From contig NC_091120.1 in the NCBI RefSeq assembly GCF_040183065.1, positions 14,215,208 through 14,279,207 on the forward strand: a stretch of 64,000 nucleotides of DNA, given 5' to 3'. Both the position numbers and the translations under genes were made by a program. Below are positions 11,083-20,800 of this stretch, piece by piece (position 1 is the stretch's first letter; the number at the start of each line of letters is the position of its first letter). Under the pieces are notes generated by a model. That model made no database searches. It saw only the letters and a list, made by a program, of their open reading frames with translations, and was not told the origin of the DNA. Source of the DNA: Periplaneta americana (Eukaryota; Arthropoda; Insecta; Blattodea; Blattidae).

Positions 11083-11084
11083 AA
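11018..11084 (+). repeat. LINE-C type 3'-end fragment with AAAT microsatellite tail
   Basis: GAGAAGGCCTGATGGCCTTAAC then CAGAATAAATAAATAAATAA. The same 3'-end sequence is found at 23128-23176 and, inverted, at the 3' end of LINE-C near 60860-60910. The AAAT repeats are probably the element's tail. Confidence 0.6.
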
Positions 11085-11278
11085 TTCGGGTTTTAAACTT
11101 GAAACTTCATGTTCGAAATTTTTAACTTTGTAAATTGTGTTTTATCACACAAAAAGAATATTTAATTAGATAGGAGTCCGCTCCTTAATTATTAGTGCCT
11201 GCTTGGTAAAACTTCTGCCGGGCATTATTGGAAATTTTGTGGAATATACCACTCAATTGAAGATACGCAAGGGGGAAC

Positions 11279-11500
11279 TGGAAATGTGGGGACAAACTTC
11301 AGGAGATGATTTCCTGTCAGGAGAAGAAATGATGAAGGTCATAGGAACATTATGTTCAAAAACCAGAGTTTTCTATGGTATTGGCAATACTGTTATTCAT
11401 GACTCCCATGTCAGAGCAATAATATCAATTACACCGATTTACATTTATTTTCAGTTGCAAATCAGCTCCATAGTGCACATTGTGAAGTGCTGTTAGAATG
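11279..11500 (+). repeat. left arm of a 2.1-kb inverted duplication
   Basis: GTGGGGACAAACTTCAGGAG, GGCAATACTGTTATTCATGA and GTGAAGTGCTGTTAGAATG recur in reverse complement at 13407-13057. The arms are about 1.56 kb apart and LINE-B lies between them. The open frame across this arm shows no family motif. Confidence 0.7.
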
Positions 11501-11693
11501 CCCAGTATTTATATCTGAAACAAGCAGAGATGGTATTTGCTTATGGACAAGCGAGTAGGAATGGTCGGGATGTCATACAGATCTACCATGAAAGATTCCC
11601 TTACAGATAGCAACTATATCATGAAACATTTGCAACTGTGTGAAACGGATCATTTGACGGAATGCATGCAGATAAAGGGTATACACCTGATCT

Positions 11694-13020
11694 TTTTTTT
11701 TTTTTTTAGATTACAAGATTTTTATTGCAAGCAAAAATTACATACAATAACAAAGATTTTACAATACTATTGTAATACTCGTATATGAATATTCTTCAAA
11801 ATTCGAAATTGATTACAAATCTCATAGTCAAATAGTCTACATATTACAAATTATTGTATAAATACAAGGTAACTGGGTCACACCCGAAAAAGCAAGATGC
11901 TTGAGGTCGGGTGTGACCAAGAATGAAAACTGGATAGAAGAAAAAATAATAATAATAATCTGATTAAAACTGTTAAATGTAATTACACATGAAGTTTAAA
12001 AAGAATAAGAAAAAAAAAAACAAACAAAACGGTATCATAGCCTATACATAAACATACTAAGTTAAGAATACAACATTGTTAAAGTGACAGAAAAAAAATA
12101 AAGAATAAGAATTTACATGATTATAATTTTAGAAACAGTTCAAGCACTTGTTTTTTTAATAATGTATTGTTTAATAATTTTAATTTAGGATTCCTCTTTA
12201 TAAAATCATTATATAATCTTGGACCTTAATTAGAACTGTGCCTTAGACCTGCTTCAGTCTTACATTTTGGTTCAATGAGGGGGAGCGAAATATTGTATTT
12301 TCTTGTGTTGTGGCCGTGATCGGATGATATGAATTTAGCTTGATATTTATGGTAGTGATTCAAAACAGTATACATATAAATTTGCTTGATATTTAAAACA
12401 TTAAATTCTTTATATATGAGATGAGTTGGATGATCAAGTTTTCTCCTTAAACATATTTTAATAATTCTTTTATGTAGTAATATTAATGGACGAATGGTAC
12501 TCTGTGATAATCCACCCCATCCTATAATTCCATACTGTATTATAGACTGAACTAGGGCTAAAAATATTGTTCTCAATAGTTTTACTGGCATAAAGCAACG
12601 CAGTTGAACAAATTTGTATAGAGTTTTATGTAATTTAAGACATAAGTAGTTAATATGAAAATTCCATTTTAAGTTTTGATCGATGAAGATACCTAAATAT
12701 TTCACGTGGGTTGATGGGTGTAGTTTAGGACAATTGCAATTATTATAGATATTTGTACAGTTATTGTTGTTTTCCACTGTAGGGAGGCCTGTTTTATTTA
12801 AAGAAAAGGGAATGAAAGTTGTTTTATCTATGTTGAGTGCTAGCAGATTAAAATCTAACCGGTTTTTAATTGAATTTAAGCCAATATTAGCCTTTTTAAA
12901 AACATGTTCCCAGCAACATCCAGTAAATATGACAACTGTATCGTCTGCAAAGGAATAAACATTACCTTTAGTAAGAAGAACATGTTCTACAAGACATTGT
13001 GAATAACCCTTGTGTGAGCT
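11694..13020 (-). pseudogene. 5'-truncated non-LTR retrotransposon (LINE-B), reverse transcriptase C-terminal part
   Basis: The minus-strand frame is open from 13020 to 12226 without an ATG. It contains VYSFADDTVVIF, the reverse transcriptase catalytic box, then LALNIDKTTFIPFSLNKTG, VKYLGIFIDQNLKWNFHI and LALVQSIIQYGIIGWGG, the usual order in non-LTR elements. The roughly 530-bp 3' part has a stable hairpin (11876-11918). It ends with AATAAA-like signals and a run of A (T on the + strand at 11697-11708). Upstream, a stop at 13021-13023 marks the truncation. TGATC occurs just outside both ends, a possible short target-site duplication. Confidence 0.85.
11876..11918 (-). other. two-tier hairpin in the LINE-B 3' region
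   Basis: A perfect 12-bp stem (GGTCACACCCGA at 11876-11887 with TCGGGTGTGACC at 11907-11918) encloses a second 5-bp stem (AAGCA / TGCTT). Position within the 3' untranslated part suggests a possible template-recognition structure for the element's reverse transcriptase. The function is inferred only. Confidence 0.6.
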
Positions 13021-13056
13021 CTAGACATGTGATCCTCCTATGTGGCGTAAGCTAGA

Positions 13057-13407
13057 CCATTCTAACAGCACTTTACAATGTCCAATATGCAACTGAAAAT
13101 AAGCGTGAACACACTGTAACTGATATTATTGCTGTTACGAGGGAGTGACGTCATGAATAACAGTATTGCCTTATCGTGGAAAACTTTCTTTTTTGATGGA
13201 CATACCATTGCCATGCAGACGAAGATACATAACTCCAAATAATCGATTTTAGAGTTACACCTGTCTTGTATTCAAAACCAGCATATCACCAAAATCGATT
13301 TTTTGGAGTTACGTCTCTTCATCTGCAAGGCAACGATTTGTTCATATAACCTTTTTGTCCCTTCTTCTGTCAGGAATCATCTCCTGAAGTTTGTCTCCAC
13401 ATTTTAA
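13057..13407 (-). repeat. right arm of the 2.1-kb inverted duplication
   Basis: The reverse complement matches 11279-11500, including CATTCTAACAGCACTTTACAA here against the mirrored left arm, and CATCTCCTGAAGTTTGTCTCC. The arm is longer than the left one because a small palindrome (about 13212-13333) is inserted in it. Confidence 0.7.
13212..13333. repeat. small palindromic insertion
   Basis: The left half (GACGAAGATACATAACTCCA then ATCGATTTT) and the right half (AAAATCGATTTTTTGGAGTTA then TCTTCATCTGCA) are inverted copies of about 40-45 bp. Foldback MITE is the likely nature. It interrupts the right arm of the inverted duplication. Confidence 0.6.
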
Positions 13408-13487
13408 GTTCACTCTGCAAAGATTTTTATTATACTGATAATTTGGATTTTCTAAAAATGTTAATGTTACAGGAATTGTTAATATGT

Positions 13488-13932
13488 ATCATCTTAAACA
13501 AGAAGTGACTGGCAGCCATATGCCAAGTTCCCTTCAGAAGACTTTTGATTTCATGAGAGCTTAGGTTTACACGTGAACGAATTTCTTATGCAGCAGCAGA
13601 GATCCAATAATTTGTTGTCAACGTTTCAAATGATACCATTGTCTCGAACCCTGGTGTAGGGGTAACGTGGTTGTGTAGTAAACAAGAGGTTACAAGTTCA
13701 AGACTCCACTCTTCCCAGCCCCTTTTCTTCCCTCTCTGTTTATAGTTCAAGTGTTACAAATAATTTATAACAATGATGTCTATAAGGGGAAATTAGCTGC
13801 AACATAAAAATCCTCTATCTTCAAGGTTATAAGTACAACAGATCTTTCTTTGCATAACCAGGCACTGTCTGAAGCTGGACTAAGACAAATTCACACTACA
13901 GGAGATCGGTAATTTTTTGTGTCTAGGACTGT
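13488..13932 (+). mobile_element. MITE-like element, Tc1/mariner-type ends, copy 1
   Basis: The right end GTGTCTAGGACTGTA mirrors the start of the copy at 25704 (CAGTCTTAGACAAAAAG). Internal words shared with that copy include CATGAGAGCTTAG, TTTACACGTGAACGAA (ACATGAAGGAA there) and AGACAAATTCACACTACAG. A tRNA-like piece (GTGTAGGGGTAACGTGG..GGTTACAAGTTCAAGACTCC, about 13648-13712) is present only in this copy. Confidence 0.5.
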
Positions 13933-15884
13933 ATTTACTAACCAAATATATCGTATTGTTTTCTTTACTCCCCAGAAACATATTGCAATTGAGTATAAAA
14001 CTCAACACATGATTTGTTCCTTTATTTTATATGCTTTTCCTGTAAGGTTCTTATCGTTGGTTTTTATTTCTTTTTAAGGTGGATTGCTGTAGACTGAAAT
14101 GCCTGCACATCAAGATGTGGAGTTACTCTGTGAGCAGCTGTAGAGAACTTCGATTTGATTATATTAACTGCATAGGATTCTAGGAACTTCATTCATTGAA
14201 GTCTTAAGGACATGTTTGACCAATATTTCAATGCTTCTTAAACGAATTGAGCAGCGAAACAAAATATGTGTGTTGTACGTTACGTATTTTATTTAATTGC
14301 TGTAGCTGCTTTGACATATCATTTTAGCCATTTTATTTGAGAAGTGTTGGAGTAAACTTGTTACGTTATGCAGGAACAAGTTCAACAACAGAAAACGAGC
14401 ACAGCATCGCACTTTTTTTTTTTAATAATTTCCAGTAAGAAGTCTAATTGTTGACATTATATGACGTGTTCTGCTGAGGTGCTGGGTTTCGATCTTCAGT
14501 TATTTTGTGAATTAATTCTGCGTGCGGAGTGCTTCATCATGAAGAAGGTTCAGGGTGTTTTCTCGTCATTATGTGAAAAAGAAGTGAATCTTGTCTAGAA
14601 CTGCACCTTTCCCTTGTGTATATAATAAACATGGTGTTCCTCTATGAAGACATTACGCTGTCATGCTAGTGTATATTTTCTTGAAAGAAGTTTAGTCGGT
14701 CAAGAATTCTGCTTTCTTCATTATACAAAATAATTACTGCTGTGCAGTGATAAAAAGAATATGCAACACCAGTAATAGACAGTGCTTCATAAATTTCATT
14801 ATGTTGCACTAGATTTTGCATGCTATTAAAAATACTAGCCCGAACATTTTCAATGGGCTTTAATCAGGAACTTGTAGATAATTTGGCCTATAAGCGTGTA
14901 GTTCATCCATCCCAAACTCTTTGCGTTTCACTTTGTGAAGAATGGTAATTTGTGTTTGATATATCGGGTAGGTTTTTGTTTTGTGTTAAGATATAAAAGT
15001 TCACAGATATGTATTGAATTTATAGAAGATAAAAGGCCTATGTTTTGTTTATCTGTTTATATTTTTACTTGTTTGGGACTGTAAGTACTATTCTGATCGT
15101 GTATGTAACATCATTAATTTATTATGGAAATTGTGATTCAAACCTAAAGTGAGAGTCTACCCTTTTATATAATGTAGCTTTTTTATTTCCAATATTTTCC
15201 TCCATTGTTTCATTTCTCCGTATACCTTCCTTTTATTTCTCTCTCTGCCATTCTTTGTGCTTTTAATTTCTCTGGTGTTATCCCATCTTTCGAACTTCCT
15301 TTTCTCCCAGCTTTTCTCTTCCTCTTAAATCACTTTCGTTTGCACCTCAGTTACTTTCTCTGTTGTATTTTTTTTTTATTATTCTTGGCATTGAAAATAA
15401 GGAGTAGGATGTAAGGCTTACTTCAGTGATTTACAATGCACTTGAAGAATTTATATTCAGTATTTTTATACACCTGCATACAATAATATTATTAAAAGGG
15501 TTCCATTACTTGGATAAAGAACATTATGTACATGCACATTGGTGTTATGTGCGTGTATGCGTGTGTGTGTGTGCGTGCATTTGGTCTTGTTACGAACAAC
15601 TGTGTGGGCGTGCATGCATGATCTGTAAATTTATGAGAATAAAATTTGTTTGTCTTTCAGGGGGGGTGGGTGTATTTTACACATTTGTTAATAAATACCA
15701 TATTTTTCTTTATTTTTATATTATAAAATTATGTGCACTTTTCTGTATACAGTGGAAGTTCATAAAACCGAATTTTTAATTGAATTTCTCTTACTTAGAA
15801 ATGCAAAAAGAATCTCTTGAGTGAGAAAGTAACTATATTACATTTATCATGCCTTTTTAAAAACGTGAAGATTAGAATTAGGCT
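13933..15884. other. unannotated stretch, about 1.95 kb
   Basis: I see no supported gene or named repeat. It contains a short TGTG/CGTG run near 15555-15580 and a run of seven G at about 15660. It could hold untranslated sequence of a neighbouring gene, but nothing proves it. Confidence 0.4.
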
Positions 15885-16080
15885 TTAAGGTGCGTCTGTG
15901 GCTCTGCACTAGCGCACTGGTGTTCATCCAGGCGGACCAGGTTCGATCCCCAGCCAGATCGTGATGGAATTTGCGTTTGACAAAGCAGACATGATGGAGA
16001 GTTTTTCTCGGAGTACTCCATTTTCCCCTTTCATCCCACCAACACTCTACCTCCCCCCTAATTTTGTCTATCATCTACAG
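15885..16080 (+). mobile_element. tRNA-derived SINE, family E
   Basis: A tRNA-like head contains GTCTGTGGCTCTGCACTAGC (box-A region) and GACCAGGTTCGATCCCCAG (box B). A body with GATGGAATTTGCGTTTGAC and TTTTTCTCGGAGTACTCCA follows. This layout is that of a tRNA-derived SINE. The right boundary is uncertain. Confidence 0.6.
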
Positions 16081-16324
16081 TAGTTATTAATAGGTTAGTG
16101 TGAAATCTTGGGGAAGTACGGGTTTCTGAAGCTGATATGGTATTTAAGTGGTACTGGTCTAGGGTGAGACCTGGCTTTGTTGGGACTGAGACAGGATGGC
16201 TCACCCATCAGCATCAATTCATAAATGCCATAATGGTCGCATATAGAGTGCATAATGGGCCGATGTATTAAGCCCAAGTGCATGAATCCGTCCTGGACCG
16301 GGCCCTCGGAAACCCTAACCAAGA

Positions 16325-16551
16325 TACCGCTGTGTCCTGGAACCTAATGTCTCCAGCATTTCGGAACTACATACAGATTCTATAATAGGCACAACTTGTA
16401 GAGCCATCTGCTCTGTTGGGCTCGCTGTGGTTGGCTGCACTGAACAACTAAGAAGGTGACTCACGTCATCTATTTGCTCTCATGATAGAACCTATATAGA
16501 GGAATGCAGTTACGAAACATTGGAAATGCCCAGTTCAAGGACACAGCGGTA
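16325..16551. mobile_element. MITE-like element with about 50-bp inverted ends
   Basis: The left end TACCGCTGTGTCCTGGAACC followed by AGCATTTCGGAACTACAT is mirrored at the right end, read inverted as TACCGCTGTGTCCTTGAACT then CCAATGTTTCGTAACTGCAT. Total length is about 227 bp, with no coding capacity. The superfamily is not assigned. Confidence 0.5.
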
Positions 16552-16559
16552 TACCTAAA

Positions 16560-17640
16560 AGTCTAATTCTGAACACAATCACCATGAAAGGCTAAAATCT
16601 CATATCCAAACACATTGGTTGTCTCTTAGTTGAATGGAGGTGAAATTTGAATTAAATGCTGCACTATTTTCATGCTTTTTGAAAGAAAAGTTTCAGAAAT
16701 TTTTTCTCCCTTAAAGAGTGTGAATGACCCTCCATTCCATTCCTTTATGCTTTTTTGTTTAATTTCAATTTGATCTCATGGTAAATATTTTACGGTTCAC
16801 TATTTTCTTTCAAGATAGGGATTATCACATGTATGGAACTGTACCTTTCACTGTTGTAAATTACGTTATTTCTTCTGTCTTAAATATTTCTGTTTGTCAG
16901 ATGTTATACTCTTTTCATTGATATTTCTTCACTATACAACTGACTGGACTTTAGTTTAATTTTTAAGTGATACATGTACATTTTGATAATAGCATCTCTA
17001 AGCTTAAATAATAAATTCTTCTAAACTGTATAAATCTTCTCTAGTGTCAAAACTGTTTTCTTTTATTAAGACGTGTATGTGAATATAAATGTGAAAGATG
17101 TAAATAATTTTAAAGTTTTGCTTCCCACTTCTGAAACTCATCAGCATTCAAAATTAAACATTCTTAAGATTTGTAATTCCAACAAAGTAATTTGTTTATT
17201 AGTTGAAATTGTTGTAGTCAATTGCCTATTTAATTTTTACCCAACTGTATGATATATAGATGACAATAAATGTTATAAGGGAAGTATGTGAACTTATTAA
17301 ATTGATGTTTTTATACCCCTACCATATGATACCAGACGATATTTACGGAGGTATCTTCCCTTAGGCTTAAAATATGTGAACAGAAGAGATAACAAGGAGA
17401 TGGAAAAATAGATAATTCTTCATTTTCTCAGTTTATTTAATGACCCCGTACCCACTGTATTGAACTTTAAGGATTTTGGCGTCGATGATATACATTTACA
17501 AAAATTAATTGGCATAAAATGGTATCTTTGATATTGCTGGATATAATTATCATTATAATGCATCTATAATTAATGTCCTATATGAGTCATTGCAACTATA
17601 CGTTGAAGTTGTATATTATAACGGACTGTAAACTCTACTA
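16560..17640. other. unannotated AT-rich stretch upstream of XPO7
   Basis: No supported gene or complete repeat. A diverged copy of the word seen at 9429 lies at 16562-16590. Confidence 0.4.
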
Positions 17641-17832
17641 ACATCCGCTCTTCATCGAAACGGATACCAGAATGAAAATAATGATAACATGATTTGTTAT
17701 GGTAAAGGATTGAGAGGGCGGGTTATACCACCCTAGCGGGGGTGGGCCTTAGAACTAGTTTTGATGGTTTTCAACATCCGCCGCGATGTTTTCAGATGGC
17801 AGCACCATCGCCTGAAATGTGAGGCAGTGAAA
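17640..17832 (+). promoter_or_regulatory. probable XPO7 5' flank and 5' untranslated region
   Basis: This is the only locally GC-richer stretch just before the start codon. It has a GC-box-like GGGCGG at about 17716 and a GGGGGTGGGCC block near 17738, and no TATA box at a convincing distance. The transcription start cannot be located from sequence alone. The start codon context (A at -3, G at +4) is favourable. Confidence 0.35.
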
Positions 17833-17847
17833 ATGGCGGATGAGCAG
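17833..17847 (+). CDS. XPO7: XPO7 coding exon 1 (residues 1-5)
   Basis: ATG GCG GAT GAG CAG, then donor GTAAGA. The start is chosen because it gives MADEQ joined in phase 0 to exon 2, as in other exportin-7 proteins, and its context AAAATGG is good. It is too short to be found by ORF length. Confidence 0.85.
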
Positions 17848-20800
17848 GTAAGAGTTGAAACAAAGAGAATAAGTGCTGTAATTTGTGTTAATTTTAACTA
17901 ATAAGTGATGTAGATCGATGAATTATACATATATCTATGATCAACATAGTATGTATTGGTGTTTACTTTTGTACTTCAAATGTTTGTCGTAAAACATGCA
18001 AGTGCGACGCCAAGGGTTCGTCGCACACTCGTTCTTCACCGGAACAAATTGGCCTGAGTCAAATACACGTATCAAAACATTGTATATTAACACGTTTTTT
18101 CTTAATGACAGATCTTGTTTATGTGCTGCCTCTATAGTTCGTGTATTTGGATTGATGTTTTACAGTGTTTAATTCAAATTCTGCAACGCAGAAGACTACA
18201 ATTATGTGAAATTTTCGCAGTTCAAAGCCGTTTTGTCCCATAGGCATACTAATGGCGTAACTAATGATTTTGTTATGATTTTTTTGATTAATTATAAGCG
18301 AAGGTATAAAGTGAGTTTGTTTTTGTCCGTATTATTTCTTCAAAGACCAAACAATAATGGTGATTGCGAATACTTATTCTATGTTCCATTCTTTGCTCCG
18401 AAATGAAAATAGGCTTAGTAATACTACGGGGTAAGAGTCGAATCAAAATAAATACATTTTACAGGAGGTGCGGCAGTTAGAGTTGCTTTGTAAACAACTC
18501 TACGAGTCTCAAGATTCCAGTCATAGGGCAGAAGCAGAAAAGGCACTGGTTGGTTTCCAAAATGCGCCAGACACACTTTCAAAATGCCAACTCCTTCTGG
18601 ATCGAGGGGACTCCTGCTATGCCCAGCTGCTTGCTGCAACGACATTAACCAAACTTGTGTCCCGCAGCGCCCAAGGCCTCAGTCTGCAGCAAAGAGTTGA
18701 TATCCGTAAGTTAAATTTTCTGCTTTAAAACGTGATTGTTTAGGTACCGGTACCTAAGTCAAGGTTTTTAGATGCATTTGCATTTTCCTCTTGTAACACT
18801 ATTACTTCGTGTCTTTTAATGGAAAACATCTCTCTGCAGTTTTTAATTTTGTAGGTAATGAAACCATTTACAAAAATTAAAACTGTTCAGAGATAATTTC
18901 GAGTGTAATATTAAACACAAATCTCGTAAACATGTCTATATTAACTACTCATTTCGGAAGTAGCCAATGCGTCAGAGTTCTAAATCTTGTCCAGTCTTCG
19001 ATATCTCCCTACACCACACACACGGGACTGACGTCTGATTTGCCTTTCGTTATGGATTAGGTGGATTAAGCAAGAGGATAGTTAAGTGACATGAGGCCGA
19101 AGTATGTGACAGAGTTAGTGGGTTAGTTGATGGGATAGATAAGTGACATGAGGCCGAGAAATGTAAAAAGGAAACAATCCTTGCATATTATTTTCCATAT
19201 AATTACTGTCATCTCCTCACATTACACTCTGAAGAATGAACTTGAAGTTGTTTCTCGGCTTAATGGACAAATTGATGGGTTCCACAAAAGGTAAAATACT
19301 ATCAGAATATTAGCTTGGTTTGAATTTCAAGTTGCACTGTTAATGGTCTAATCGGAAAAAAAATTGAGTTCTGCTGTTGTTAATAGATAACCAGTGTCAG
19401 TATAGCCTAGGCCTAATAAGATTTATTGTACAAAAGAGGTATTTTGTATTGTGAAATTTGAGGGTAAAACTGTAGCCCTTCATGACGGTCTCTTTTTGTT
19501 TTTCTTCTTTAAAAAAATGGCCATATTTCATAGCAACGAAAATTACTGAAAACAGTTTAAATTTGTAAAATCTCGTGAAATAATAGCAAACTCCAAATTT
19601 AGAAAAAAAATGGCAAAAATGGATAATTTATACCTACAAACTAGATCAGTTTTCACAAACGTAACACAATTAGGCTATATTTCTACTTATATACTATCCA
19701 CCAACAACTGTATGCAAGACGTACGTGCCAAAAGCCCGAACAAACCAAATCTAACCTGTCACTGATCCTCGATCTTACGAAAAGTCGCTTTTTCACAGTT
19801 CCATAATTTTCACACATTTAGCAGATAATATGTGATGCCTTAACAAAAATAAGATTGCTGTTCTTCAGTCTTAACTTCAACAATGACCTCTTTGAAAATA
19901 CAAAAACAGTTCTTTGACAACCGTCGCACAAACCATGCACTTTGGGTCCTACTTTCTCCATAATTGTTAACCATAAACAATGATATGATTAATTTCGTGG
20001 AATGTAATCAAATCTAACAGTTGTATTACCAGTTCTGTATGGTTGTGAAATTTGGACTCTCACTTTGAAAGAGGAACAGAGGTTAAGGGTGTTTGAGAAT
20101 AAGGTGCTTAGGAAAATATTTTGGGCTAAGAGGGATGAAATTACAGGAGAATGGAGAAAGTTACACAACGCAGAACTGCACGCATTGTATTCTTCACCTG
20201 ACATAAGTAATTAGGAACATTAAATCTAGACGTTTGAGATGGGCAGGGCACATAGCACACATGGGCGAATCTGGAAATGCATATAGAGTGTTAGTTGGGA
20301 AGCCGGAGGGAAAAAGACCTTTGGGGATGCTGAGGCATAGATGGGAGGATAATATTGAAATGGATTTGAGGGAGGTGTATATGATGGTAGAAACTGGATT
20401 AATCTTGCTCAGGATAGGGACCAATGACAGGCTTATGTGAGGGCAGCAATGAACCTCCCGGTTCTCTAAAAAGCCTTAAGTAAGTAATTAAATCTATCAT
20501 ATATAAGAACGCCATCTAGTGTAAAATCCGTACACTATCACACATTACGAAAAAAACATTGCCACGGTAATTTCACAATCTTAGAAGCATACAATCCTGT
20601 GGTCGTTGGGGGTCCTGGGTTCGATCCCCCGTGCCGGAGCAAATTTTTCTCCACTAATTACCAGTATGAATAAATACACTCTACCAGACATTAACTTCGA
20701 AAATATTTTTATGTTTTATCGGTGTTGTCATGATGGTAACACTATTACCACATTGAGCAGAGGAGCTACAGGTAATGAAGGTTAAGAAAACACGTACTAG

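Larger units (their letters stand above)
9850..11188 (-). mobile_element. hAT-type DNA transposon remnant (about 1.34 kb)
   Basis: The left end AGGGAGCGGATTTTTAT and the right end, read inverted as AAGGAGCGGACTCCTAT, form imperfect terminal inverted repeats. The flanks TTGTTAGT (9842-9849) and TTATTAGT (11189-11196) give an 8-bp duplication with one mismatch, as expected for hAT. A transposase remnant lies on the minus strand inside it. A LINE 3'-tail fragment (11018-11084) is nested within it. Confidence 0.65.

Noticed and set aside
15205-15414. Leu/Phe-rich open frame that might be a small membrane protein
   Set aside because: It comes from a T-rich stretch. There is no conserved neighbour, motif or homologue that I recognise.
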